Of a stretch of 64,000 bases of DNA, positions 47,211-59,700 are shown one piece after another. Location: positions 9,670,763 through 9,734,762 of the forward strand of contig JAZBQD010000013.1 of NCBI GenBank assembly GCA_036583965.1, written 5' to 3'. Below the pieces are notes generated by a model. It searched no databases. It was not told the DNA's origin and worked only from the letters and a program-made list of their open reading frames with translations. The stretch is from Prunella strophiata. Taxonomy: Eukaryota > Chordata > Aves > Passeriformes > Prunellidae. The position numbers and the translations under genes are program-made. Position 1 is the first letter of the stretch; every line of letters starts with the position of its first letter.

Positions 47211-48711
47211 TGCTGGGAGGGGAGAGGGATGGGGGGGCACAGGGGGGACGGGCTCCCCACGAGCCTTGGGAATGGGGGAGCCCCAAAATCCCTGGGGATG
47301 GGAAGCAGAGGGGACAAGGGAGGTGCCAGATGCACAAATCATGTTTAAAATGGCTCTGGGGAGGGGTCCCTACTTGCCCCAGGGGGACCCCCACACCTCC
47401 CAAACCCTTCAGGTGTGTCCGAGGACATGGCACTGGCCCTGCAGGCCGTGCAGAGGGTCCCAGTGCCACCTCCTGTCCCCAGGAGGGACCCCGGGAGCAG
47501 CGGGAGCCCCGGGGGTGTGAGCAGCCCCCCAGCCCCGCGTGACTGCGCGCTGACATTTCCTCTCTCTCCCTGACCCTGTTCCTGCTCTCTCCGTGATCTC
47601 CAATAATGTCACTGCCTCCTCAGCATCTACTCAGCGGAGCAGAAAGAAGGCACTGCTGACACCGAGTGCAAACAAACAATAATACCATCTGTGCCTGCCA
47701 GCGCCGGGCGGGGAGCGCCGGGTCCGGCGCAGGGGAGGACGAGCTGGGGGGGGACAGAGGACAGGAGCCCTCCGGGGCACAGGGACATTCCCCAGGGATG
47801 GGGAGAGGACACCCCGGGCACTGGCTGTGAAAGACAAGGAAGATTTTAAAAGGTATTTTTATTCAAAGTGTTTTCCTTTTGTTGTCACTAAACACCGGTG
47901 ACCCCCAGCTCCCACCGGACCCCCACGCTCCACAATCCCTGCTTTAGGCTGGAGCACAGCCTCCCCTCCCCGTGCCTGTGCTGGCTATTAGAGGCAAAGC
48001 CAGGCTCGTTAGTCTTGCTGCAGAGCTCGTAATGTGAAAAATGAAGCTCAAGAAAAATTAGCCAAATTACCAGGCTAATCCTTCAGCAGCAATCGCTGCC
48101 CTGCTGCACATCCGTCCCGCGGGGTGCCTGGGAGAGGAGGGGCTGATCCGTGGGGAGAACACGCTCCACAGGCTTCAGTTTTGCTTCCACAGCAGCAAAA
48201 CACAGGAGAGACAGGGCTGTGCCTCCTTCTGCCCTGCTCTGTGTCCCCTCGGGGCATCAGTCCCACGGCAGCAGCTGCTCCTGCCCCGGGCTGAGGTGGG
48301 CAGGGAGGGTTTTGTGTGTCCCAGGGCTCAGGAGTCACAGCAGGAGGCTGGAACTGGGTGTGAGTGCAGGGGTGATTCCAGTGTGGAATGTAGGGTCAGG
48401 AACATTCCAGGCACCCCTGGGGTTATCCTGCTGGGTGTAGCAATGCCCCTGCAGAGCGTTTGATGGAGCTGGTGAAGGAGGAGTTTGGAAAGGATGGAAT
48501 GGGCACTCCCGTGCTCACAGATGGATGTGAAATCTGTGCTCACTCCAGACTGGGACTGGCTCCAGCTGCTGACTTCGGCAGATCTGGTCCCTGTGGCACA
48601 GGGAAGGCAGATCCCAGCAGTGCCTGTGTCACCCTGGACCCTTCTCACAGACCTGCCCCTCCCTGCCCTCAGAATGCCACCACTTCCACTCTGCCCCAGA
48701 GCAGAGCAGGA
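47211..48711. other. Non-coding stretch near MVK 3' end
   Basis: GC-rich sequence with smaller AT-rich patches (47580-47700, 47840-48080 with TAATGTGAAAAATGAAGCTC). No exon or repeat recognised. Confidence 0.5.
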
Positions 48712-48942
48712 TGAGAACTCAGGTTGGACATCAGGAGGAATTTCCTCATGGAAAGGGTGGTCAGGCCTTGGCAGGGGCTGCCCAGGGAGGTTTGGAGCCC
48801 CCAGCCCTGGAGGTGTCCAAGGAGCACCTGGATGTGACACTCAGTGCTCTGGGCTGGGTGGGAAAGTGGGGATCGCTCACAGGTTGGACTTGATGACCTT
48901 GGAAAGCTTTCCCAAGCTGAATGATCCTGGGATTCTGTGAAT
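48712..48942 (+). mobile_element. CR1 LINE fragment
   Basis: Sense CR1 very similar to the copy at 46206-46445: GGACATCAGGAGGAATTTCC, TCATGGAAAGGGTGGTCAGG, GGCTGCCCAGGGAGGTTTGG, CTGGATGTGACACTCAGTGC, GGTTGGACTTGATGACCTTG, AAGCTGAATGATCCTGGGAT, TCTGTGA. Confidence 0.95.
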
Positions 48943-50062
48943 TTCCCCTCAGTTCTAGTCCCCAGCCCTCAGAGCCAACAAGGCTCAGCCCCAGCCATGC
49001 TGTTTTGAAGGGAAGTTCCCTGTGCTGGATCTGGCATCTCTTTGTGCCAACATCACAAAGTCGACACATGTAAGTGGTTAAAGTCAACACGCTCCCAGAT
49101 CCTCACATTGATTACACTGTATTAGAAAATGGTAAATTATTTATCAGCCTTTCTGACTTGTGATTAGTGTAAAGCAGCTCTCAGATGCAAATTGGAATTG
49201 TAATTAGACATGTAGAAAGGCAGCATCTGAGACCTGCTTTCCTGAAGCAGTGTAAGGTGCTTTTTTCCTTTTGTATCCAGCATAATTATCAAAGAACACT
49301 TTGCACATAAAAAAACCCATGGATTTATTAAAACCAGAGACAGTTTTACATGGGATCAAGGAACTAAAGCTGGTCACCATGATGTTGGGAGTTTAGAGCT
49401 AGAACAGCTCAGCTTCTCACACTTGATTTTTTTTATCTCTGGGCTGGAAGGGGAAGGCAAATTCCCCACCTCTGCCAATTCATTACTCAGCTTTGAGTGA
49501 AGCAATTCTTGAGCACAGCTACACTTAAAAACCCACTTTAAAAACCCACCCCAGACAGAGTGATGATAAAACCCCCTTGGCAGGTACAGCAGAGACCACA
49601 GTCCCTCAGAGTCAGCTCATGACTCCCAGAGATTCTGGCTTCAGCCACTTCCCCTTTGTTCTGTGGCACAGCTCATTAAAATTTCAGGAGTAAAAAATGC
49701 ATTTACATTTGTGTAATAAGTCTAAATGCATTTAGGTTTTAGAGTTTGTCAACTGCAACTTATGGTGAGCTTTTGAGGACGTGGTTTGGGTTTCTTTCCC
49801 TTACTTAATTACACCAAAGTAAACCCAACACCAGCCAGGGTCAGGGACATGCTGGTTCAAGACTGAAGTGTGAGAGAACAGCTTTTACAAGGAGGAATTT
49901 TAAGCCTGCCCTTGGCCTGGAGCTGCCCTCCTTGCAGGTGCTGTTTGAGTCAGACCTTGAGCATGTGAATAAAAACCAGAGCCTGACTACAGGACTCTAC
50001 TTATCAGCCCAGGCAGAGATTATGGAAAAGAGTGAAAATCAGTAATTTTGCTAGAATTGTGC
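48943..50062 (-). other. MVK: MVK distal 3' UTR or downstream flank
   Basis: Unique sequence beyond the proximal MVK poly(A) signal; 49080-49350 is AT-rich and holds a POU octamer ATGCAAAT (49185-49192) and a second possible poly(A) signal. Whether transcripts extend to the distal signal cannot be decided from sequence. Confidence 0.4.
49324..49329 (-). terminator. MVK: Candidate distal MVK poly(A) signal
   Basis: AATAAA on the minus strand (TTTATT on plus), followed downstream in transcript sense by a U-rich GGGTTTTTTTATGTG stretch, as expected of a cleavage site. It would give a 3' UTR of about 1.3 kb. Confidence 0.45.
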
Positions 50063-50068
50063 TTTATT
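50063..50068 (-). terminator. MVK: Candidate proximal MVK poly(A) signal
   Basis: AATAAA on the minus strand about 540 nt after the conserved MVK stop codon. The first canonical signal met in transcript sense. Confidence 0.55.
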
Positions 50069-50604
50069 TTACATTTTGATTACCCAACACTTAATTAATA
50101 ACAGGGAAGAGTTGTATTTAAGTTTTTCTCTTCACTGGGAATGTAGTCCAGAAGAAACAGAGACCTGAGCTTCAAGCCCTGAGCTGCCAAAGACTTTTCT
50201 TCACCCAAAAACGTCAAAGCACCATGCACATCCACCTTGCCAGCTCCCACAGGACAGCAGGGATGAGGGAAGAGACACCACATGCATCTGAAGCAGCAAA
50301 GTGTCATCATCCACCCTGGAATCCAGCCAAGCCCCTCTCCTCCTGCCCCTTGGGATCAGCACAGCAGTTGAGGAAGGAAATTCAAACCAGGATTTTGAGA
50401 GCCTTGGTCAAACACCACTGAGTGGGTGCTCCCAGGTCCCATTGCAGCCCCAAATCCCAGTGACACCAGGCCCCAAACTGGCTCCATACCCACATCTGGA
50501 GGCCCTCAGCCACACAGGAGAGGGGAAAGAAGTTTCCAGGCATCTGGGCACACAAAGCTCCGAGGACGTGGTGCCAAGGGCTCAGTCCTGCCAGAGGCAG
50601 CAGC

Positions 50605-50757
50605 TCAGCTCTGGGCGAGCTCGTGCAGCACTTGGGCACTCAGGGAGGAGCAGGAGTGCAGGGTCACCCCAGGGGCACCAATCTTGGTCTCCCAGCACTT
50701 CAAATCCACAGGCACACAAGTCTTGCTTGGCTGCTTCCACGGCCAGCGGGGAGGTGT
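50605..50757 (-). CDS. MVK: MVK exon 11 (last coding), with apparent frameshift
   Basis: The acceptor is CTCTTGGCAG. The first part reads in the frame inherited from exon 10 ([10 protein letters not shown]...CACGFEVL), homologous to human VEATKQ...SCGFDCL. The rest ([13 protein letters not shown]...LHELAQS, TGA at 50607-50605) is homologous only in the next frame. The sequence has GTGCTGGGAGACC where GTGCTGGAGACC is expected, i.e. CCC instead of CC at 50691-50693 on the plus strand. Read literally, the protein leaves homology after FEVL and ends at a stop near 50582 with about 36 unrelated residues, losing the IGAPGV segment that contains the human V377 position. Confidence 0.93.
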   Translation of the reverse strand, partial: TPPRWPWKQPSKTCVPVDLKCWETKIGAPGVTLHSCSSLSAQVLHELAQS

Positions 50758-53700
50758 CTGCCAAGAGCAAGGCAAGAGCAGCCAGAGAGTCAGCTCAGCC
50801 ACTGCAGGGAGAGGGAAAGGCCATGGCTCCTCCAAACACAGCCCCTGGCACAGGGCCAGTGCCCTCAGGGGCTGGCACACATAAATGAACACTCTGAATC
50901 AGCCCTGGGTCACACACTGCAACCCACAGTGCCAGGCAGTGCTGGGACACATCCCACCCATCCCTCCAGAGCCAGACCAGGGCTGGCAGTGATTCCTCTG
51001 TTCCCAAACCTGCCCCTCCCCAGAGCTGTGAGGAAGAGGAAGATGCCCAAGGAGCTGTACTGACCTGGTGGCAGCAGGGTGATGCCACAGCCACCCCCAC
51101 CAGCCCCAGTCAGTTTGCTGTGCAGGCTGTGGGATGCTGTCACCTGGCACAGCTTGTCCAGGGAGGGGTGGCCCACTCCAAGCACATTCAGGTGGTGTTG
51201 GTTTATGTCAAAGAATTCCTAAAAGCAACCACAAAGAGAGGAGATGAGCACACAGAGAGGAGATGAGCACACATACAGACAGAGGCTCTTTACAGCAGTG
51301 GCAGCCCTGCCTTTCCAACCATCCCTCCACAACCACCTCATTTCTGCAGAAATTTGGCCCCCAGCACCAGGAGCAAGGTCAGGCCAGAGTCTGAGCTCTG
51401 GGCTGCTCATGTGTCCCTGTCCCCCATCACAGCTTGCACAGTGACAGGGGTACAACAGCTCCTGCACCTTCCAAGAAAATCCTGATGACTGCAGGCTGCC
51501 AGCAGGAATTTTTTCCAGAGCTCTCTGATGCCTCCTGACTGCTTCTGCTCTGCCCTGTCACTCGAGTGCTGAGCAGGAGGCTGCACAAGGCCCCTCACCA
51601 GCCATGGGAAGGGCACTGAGCCAGCAGCTCTCATTCCTGGCTGTCACCCTGCCCCGCTCTGCAATCCATCCAGAAAAGCCAAGTCCAGGGACTTCTGACA
51701 CAGCTGAGGCATCACTGGAGAGGTGACACAGAGGGACATCCCTTTGTTTGCCCTGTGCAGCACTTCTCCCTCCTCACAGGCTAGGAGCCAAGGCAGCACC
51801 ACTCTGGGAATCTGGCACCCAGCTCAAGTGTGGTCGAGAGGGTCCTTTCCTCTGGGAGCAGCACAGGCCCCTCTCTGAGTGAGCCCACCCTCCTGGCAGA
51901 GCTTGGGAGCTATCCCTGCCATGCTCCCCAGCCAGCCAGACCTGCTGCTCCTGGAGAAAGCTGCCCCAGCAGCAAGGTCCAAACAGCCCGAGGGATGGAC
52001 ACCACCACACAGAGGTGGAATTTAGAGCTTCTCCCTTCCCAGCAGGACAGGTGAGGAATTCAGGAGCAGAGGGAAGGGCTTGGCCTGTGCTTGGAGCAAA
52101 TCTGGAGCAGACACCAGCTTCCTGAGCACCACAGGGCCCTCCCAGCTCCTGTGCTCCCTCCCCCAGCAAGCAGCACTGAGCTCTTCCCTGCCTGCAGCTC
52201 CCGGTGAGCCAGGAGGGGCTCTGTGCACAGGGAGCAGCAGGGCAGGTGTCAGCCACATCCCCCTCCCTCAGCTCCACCCAGGAATCCTGCCAACCCTCAC
52301 ACAGGAGGGGACACTGCAGGAAAAATCCCTCTCCCCCCTTCCAGAGCATTTCAGCCCAGTGTTTAAGGGACTGTGGGAAGAGGAAGGAGTGGGTGGCAGG
52401 CAGAGCTCAGCCACCACCCACTCCAGGCTGGGCAGGACACACGTCCATCCAGAGGCCTCTTTATATGCCTGAGTGAGGGCACAGCACTGCCTGTGATGAT
52501 CCCAGACACCTGTCATCTCCTGCTCCAAAATCTGCCAGGAATCTGATGACAGCTTATGACACACTAGACTAGTTCCATGGCTCAAATACAGCACTGGCCA
52601 GAGCTGCACATTTCAGAAACAGCCCAAAAGATGTATTTATATATCTGTGTGCTGCATCTAATCAGCTGAGCCTCTGTGGGCTCTTCAAGCACAAGACAAA
52701 ACAACAAGATTCAAGACAGGAACCTGCTCACTGCAGTGCTGCTTCCTGGGTGTGGGACACAAGGATGCTTTGGCATTTTCCATGTGAGGATCTCAAAGCA
52801 CAGCTCAAATTATCCCCTCTCTTCCCTGTCCCCTGACACTTCTGACAGCCTGAGGATGTGGAATTAAGATGAGTTGTGTGAAGCTGTGCTGTGAACAGAC
52901 CTCCCTCAGCTGATGGCAGCTCAGCCCACCCTGAGGGGTCCAGAATCCCACCCATCCCCCTGGTGCAAAGGCAGCAGGACTCTGCTATGAATCCCATGGG
53001 AAAAACCCAGAGCAAGAGCAAGGACAAGCAGAGGTCCTCCTGAGAGCCAAGGGGAGGCATCCAGATGCCAAAAAGGACTGGTACCAAATGGCTCCTGAGT
53101 GTCCAGGTTTGCCTCAGCTGGGACACAGGCACACATCCCTCCCCCGTGGTGCTGTGGAGCAGCATTTCAGCACTCTCAGCACTTCTTCCACTCGGAAGCC
53201 TGTTCCTCCCCCCCTCCCCAGCCCCTGCTCTTTGAGCAAAGCCAAGACAAACAGATCTTTGTGTGCACCTCGTGCATCAATGTCAGGTCAGCTCTGGGCA
53301 CAGCTCTGTCTGTGGCTCTCTGGAGCCAGGATGAGCGTGGAGCACCAGGAGCTGGCTGGGAACCAGTCAGTCCATCACAAACCAGTGCCTCTGGGCTCTC
53401 CTCACTCCAGCCCTGGCAGTGACAGAGCAGTTGCTTCACAGGCAGCGAAGCCTGTGTATTTTTAAACTGCCAGAGCCGTGGCACTCAATGCAAGAGAAAC
53501 AAACCCTCCAGAGCCACAGGTCCCCAGAGCCCCAGGCCTGCCCCCTCCCTCCCTGCATACAGCTGGGAAGAGGCTCCAGCAGCAGCTTCTGTCTCCTGGC
53601 TCCAGGAAGGGCATTAAAAGCAGCACACCCAGACCACGGTTTCGCTTGGAACTGAACATTTCCTGCTATCACTTTTTTTTTTTTTCAGACCTAATGTTCT

Positions 53701-56700
53701 TTAAATGACATTTTGATGTTCAACAGTAACAGTGGCTAAAAATACTGGCAAGCAAGCCCCTTACCTCCAGCACAGGGTAATGCTCTGGTGATGGATTTTC
53801 AGGCATTGCTTCCAGAACACTTTGGCACTCCTGAGAAATGGCATCGATGGAGTCCAGCACCGGGTTCATTATGGCAGGGAACTGGAAAGGGGGAAGGAGG
53901 GATGTCAGGTGCCTGCTTGCTGCTCTTCCAAAACCACTGGGAGGAAACTGGTCCCAGTCTCTTTGAGCTGGGCAATTCCTCACTCATTCCCAGAGCAGGG
54001 TGATGGTAACCTGCTCCTGGCTGCAGAAAAGGGAGGAAGAGAAGGAATAGGCCAGAGGAAGGAAATGTTCTTTCCATGATTGCAAATTGGTGATTTTAAC
54101 TCCTGTTAAACTGGAGGAAGGGAGGAGATGAGCTGAAACCTCATTCCCAAGCAGCTGGGAGATAGGGATACAGCAGCTACAGGAGAGATGTCCCAAAAGA
54201 TTCCTGTGGGACCTGCAGTGAGGGTTATCCCCCACATCTCCATCCCACAACCACCTGCACCTTCAGGATCTTCTCCTTTACACCAGCCACCAGGATCTTG
54301 GTGCTCCGAGGGACTTTTGTGTTGGTCAGCAAGATTCTCAGTGTGGGCACCCTGGAAGCAACAGGAGACAGAGAACCCCAGAATGCTTTGGATTGGAAGG
54401 GATTCCAACCCCCTGCCATGGGCAGGGAACATCTCCTGGCCTTTTTCCTACACAGTCCCCAGGGCTACAGCTTATTCTGCCTCAAAAGGCCTCTTTGAGC
54501 AGGATGAGGATAAGGAGTCCCATCCATTTTACAAAACTTCAGCAGGTGTTTCAGTGCTGGCTGGGTTCAGGCTTGTTCCTCCTGGATACAAGGAACAACT
54601 GTACTAGAGCTATAAATAGGACTGTAATGTATTTACTAAAATCCATGTTTTTCAAGCAAATTTTTTCCTTTGAAATACTCTCTACAAGAGTAGCCAGCAG
54701 TGGCCATTAACTGCTAATAGAGCAATTTCATGCACTGTGAAAGATTTTAATGGAGTCAGATTATACTTCTCTGGCAGGAGGCAGAGGGAACACACAGGAC
54801 CCAGATTTCTCTCTGCCAATGAGTTTTCCCACCACCAGGTAAGCAAAAAGTTCCCCCTCCCCACAATGTCATTTGCTGCCAGGAGCAGATCCATTCCTGC
54901 TGCCCATAATGCCATGAAATTAATATTGATCCTTTGTGCTGTGCTCATCTAATGTCAGATAATGACCAAACGTTTTATTGTCCCCATCCACCCCAACAAC
55001 TGAGGCTGCCCACACCCAAAATGGGGTTGCAGAGCCCTTCCCACACTCCAGCCATCTCCCATCATCCTCATACCCTCCAACACCCACCCAGAGCCTCTCT
55101 GACATGTTCCACCCACCGTGTGTGAGGGTTATTTTTAAACTCCAATATTACCTCTTTAACGGTGTGATTTTTCCTGCTTGGTATCTCAGGGCTCCACCTA
55201 AAGTAAAATACATGTATTGTCTCAGCACAGAAGCGAGCTGAGAGATAACACAGAAGGTCTTTCATCTTCAGAACCTCACCCAGAGCCTGTGACAGTAATT
55301 GCAAGAAACACCAGCTAAATGAACCATGTTCTCCAGCAGCACGGCCCTGCCTCACCCTGCTGCCTTAATGAGAGGGTCTGGCTGGACATGCTCAAGCCAA
55401 GGTCCTTCCCTTTGCTCTCCTCTCCTCCAGGATCACATCAAATAAATTTTTGAAAAGGCAAAGAGTTTGGCCAGCATGAGACCTTTCCTGAGAGAACAGA
55501 ATGCAGCAGTGATTCCCTGTGGCAGAGCCAAGCACAGGGATTCCATGGACTGAACTGGTGTCAGCAGCCACCCTGCAGCATGGAATTTCATTGTCCAGAA
55601 GGAATGTCTCACTTGGCTCCTACCCTCACAGAGGCACTGTGATTAGGTCTCATTAGAAAGATTATTAACAGTCTCCAAGGACACTTTCAAAACACTGGGA
55701 AGTCTCTGCTAATTGAAACTAAATGACAGCTGTCCAACTGCATTTTCCCCTGCATTATCCCTGGGACAGGATTAGGTTTCTTTGTTCACTGCAGAATGTT
55801 GAAATATCAGTTATTTGCAGAGAGGTCTCTGCCCTGTGGCACCTGCCTGGGGGGGACAGAGCTCTGGTGCTCCTGCAGCCTGTTCCCAACACTCCAGCTG
55901 GCTCCAGGCCCAGCTCACAGATGGGGCAAAGTGAGCCAGGGGAAGGATTCCCTGTGCTCAGGCCAAAGCAGGGAGCTGATTTTGGGAGTTTCTGCCTGAG
56001 AAGCAGCAACCACACCTACCCCAGGTGCCAACAGCATTGTCCACCCCCGATGGATTGCCATGGATCACCTGCTCCCCTCGGAAGGCCCAGCTGTTAATCA
56101 GTGTCAGCTCTTCTTCTGTCCACCTGGAAGGCAAGGAAATAACTCCAACACAAACCACTCCAAACCAGTGGATAGGGAGGGATCAGGTTCAGGGGGAAGA
56201 TCCCAGCCCTGGCCTGGTGCAGATCAGAATTAATGGAATTCAAGTCCAGACTTGAATCCCACCTCACCAAACGTGGTGTGTTACCACACACAGTGGAAAG
56301 GCTGAGGGAGTTGGGATTGCTCAGCCTGGAGAGGAGAAGCTTTGGGGTCACCTAATTCCAGTGCCTGAAGGGGCAACAAGAAAGATGGAGAGAGACTATT
56401 TACAAGGGCCTGGAATGACAGGACAAGGGGGAATGGCTTTGAGTTGACAGAGACTTGACAGGTTTAGATTGGATACCAGGAAAAAATTCTTTCCTGTGAG
56501 GGTGGTAAGGCCCTGGTTGGGCAGGGACACCTTCCACTCTCCCAGGCTGCTCCAAGCCCCATCCAACCTGGCCTTGGGCACTTCCAGGGATGGGGCAGCC
56601 ACAGCTTCTCTGGGCACTGCGTGCCAGGGTCCTCACCACTCTCACAGGGAGGAATTCCCAGTATCCCATCTAATCCTGCTCTCAGTCTGAGCACAAAAAC

Positions 56701-59700
56701 ACACCTCTGACCCTCCCTGCACACCACAAGTCCATTCAAGAGGTATTCCATGCTGGGGCAGAACCACAAATCCACATTTTGGGAAAGCCTCACAGCACCT
56801 TACAAGGCAAGGCAGAAATTCCAAGAGCCACCTGCTATCCAGAAACCCTTTCCCTTTCACTCCTGCTTCCCTGGGCTGAATGTCCTTATCCATGCCCACA
56901 CACCTTGCATTCCACCTGCCAGGATTTAATCTGGGAGCACTCAGCAAATCAGCTCACACCAGCAGCCTCAGGAACAGGAGTAAACCACTTGTTTTTAATC
57001 CTCTTTGAGAGGCTGTGATTCCTCCCAACACAGGAGCCTTTCTATCCTGCTGTTCTTTTCTTGCCATGGGAAGCAAAACCCTTCTGAAGTCTGACACCCC
57101 CAGCTCTCTGCATGCCAGCTGGAAGGCAGGAATTATGCTGGATCCATGCTGAAGGCAGGGAGGGTGAGCAGGGAATGAAGACGTCCTTGCTGCACTGCTT
57201 GGAGCTGCCCTTTTATTTCCCAGTTTGGGAGAATTTGCTCAAGTACAGGGGACAAGAACCTGTTTCTGGGTCAGGCTGCAAATTCTGCTTCAGAAGCAGA
57301 ACACAGAACCACCCCCCCTTGCTGCCTCACTCTCAGCCCCACACAACAGAGGTTCTGCCCCTCCAGCTTTGATTTTTAACAGCTTCAAACAGAGCTCCCT
57401 CTCACAGGGGCACAGCACTCCAGGCTTCCAAAGGGGAGCTCCAAGGGCAGAAGGAAAGAAACTCTCTTTCATCAGGTACTGATAAAAGGGAAAGACAGGC
57501 AGGAGATCAGGAGGAAATGTAGCACATGCAGAAAAGAATTCATGGGAAATGCAAAAGAAACCCCAGAAAGGATCCTCGAGGACTCAAAGCAAAACCTGGA
57601 AGATGCTCAGAGCCAGAGGAACCTGAGGTTGAAAATTTTCAGTGTGTTTTATTTGATTGAAAAAATAAGATTTTTTTCCCCCTCTTTTTTTTCCCTAAAC
57701 AAGGGAAACAGGGGGAGTTTTACAAAGTCTGGGAGAGGGCTGGGAACACTGGACAGGAGATGGGCTCAGGGTGTCACTTGTGGTGACAAGAGAAACCAGC
57801 AGAGGTGGCAGTGCCAGAATTCATGCAGGTGAAAGGAAAGGTGGGGCACAGGCAGCAGAGCTGTGCATGCCAGGCTGGAATTCCTTACCTGGCTGTGGAT
57901 TCTCCCTCCTGCAGCGGGCAGGAGATGGCTCCACACACCATGAGCAGGGCAGCAGCCAGGCACACAGCATAGGCAGCACTGGATCCCAGCCCTGCTCCCG
58001 TGGGCAGCTCTGAGCACACCACGATATCCACACTGGGAACATCCCTGGAAAAACAGACACACAGGGACTGACACCACCACCCTGGATTCCACCTGCAGAC
58101 AACACTGAAAAGGCAAAAGAGGGAAAGCTGGTTGAGAACTGGCAACGTCAGCACATGCATCTGACACACAGGGGCTTCAGGAGGGCTCATTCCTGAATGG
58201 AGCAGCCTGGCAGAGCTGGAATAAAGCCCTCCTGAGCTGGATCCATGATTGGCACAGCTTGTCAGGCTGCTAGCAGGGGCTCTTGGTAACTAAACACCTG
58301 AGCAGCACCATAAGAGCCCCTTAAGAGATTGTTGTAAACATATTTCTGAATAAAGTGCAAACACCCCAAATCTGTAATTGCACAGCCACTGGAGCAAGAG
58401 GCTGGTGGGGAAGATGGAACATGGACAAATCCACGTCCCTTTGCTCCACTGAGCACACCTGGGTTGTGCTACACACCCCAAGCCCAGGAGCTTTTCAGGG
58501 CTGCTGAGTGACAGTCCCAGTGCCACCCTGAGACTGCAGGGAAACCACAACCCAGCTGCACATCCCAGTGCTTTACCCTTGGGTTTCTTGGATGAGAATA
58601 TGGAAGTTGGGCTCTGCTTTGGTTTCTGACACTGCCCTGAGCACCCATCCAGTCACTGAGATCACTGATGGTGCTGGGAGCTGGAACAGCCCCAAGTTCT
58701 CAGAATTTTAGGCAGATTCAGCCCATAAAGAGATCAAGACTTAGTTCAGACAACAAATTCACCGTTTATTTCTGTTTTTCCATCCTAAAAGGAAGTGCCT
58801 GCTGGAGTAAGGGGTGTCTGTGTTGTGACTGTGGCATGAAGTGCTCTGGTTTCAGCCCTCAAAACTGAGGTGAGCTCCCAGCTCACCTGCCTGGAGCACC
58901 CACCCACCACCAAAATTTTGGGGCAGGAGCAGAGCCTTACCCATACTTAGCAGAAATAGCCAGGCACATATACAGGAAGGCAAGAGTAGCAAGACTTTCT
59001 GGAGCTGAGGCCCCAGCAGCAATTCCAGCAAACTCCCTCAGTGCATCCAGCTGTTCTATGCTGGGGGACTTGGACTCATCAGCATCAGCTATGGAAGCAA
59101 GCAGGGGAGAGTTTAAACACTTAAAAACCAGGGAATTGTTACACTGAGAGCAGTATTTACAACAAAACCTTCTGTTACAGCAGGCAGAAACAGCTGGGGC
59201 CAATTTCAGGTTCTACCTGAGGATCTGTGATAAAATAAAAGCAAAATCTCCACCAGGCACTCAGAAATCCCAGGGTTTCCACACCTCCAACTGTTTCCCT
59301 GCCTACACCTCCCCGTGCATAATCACTGTGGAAGATGTGGCAAGTCACAAACTCTGTATTACAGAATGTGGAATTTGGAACTGGGATATCCTGGGGCTCC
59401 AGCCAGTACAAGGTGCTGCAGAAATTTCCATGAGGGCTGGTGTGGGACAGACAGGCAGGAAAACAGACCCAGGCTGGCTCCTGCCTGTGTCACAGCACTG
59501 CCCGAGCCACAACAGCACCAGAACAAGTCCCTGGAACTCAAACCAGGAGGGGACAGGGCCACGCAGGGACACCTGAGCACAGCGGGGTCACAAAGGTAAT
59601 GTGAGTAACTGAGAGGTGCAGGGACAGGTCAGTGAGCACGGGTCACACACAGCGAGGCCCCGAGGGACAAATAACCCCACGGGGGTCCCTGCAGAGTCCC

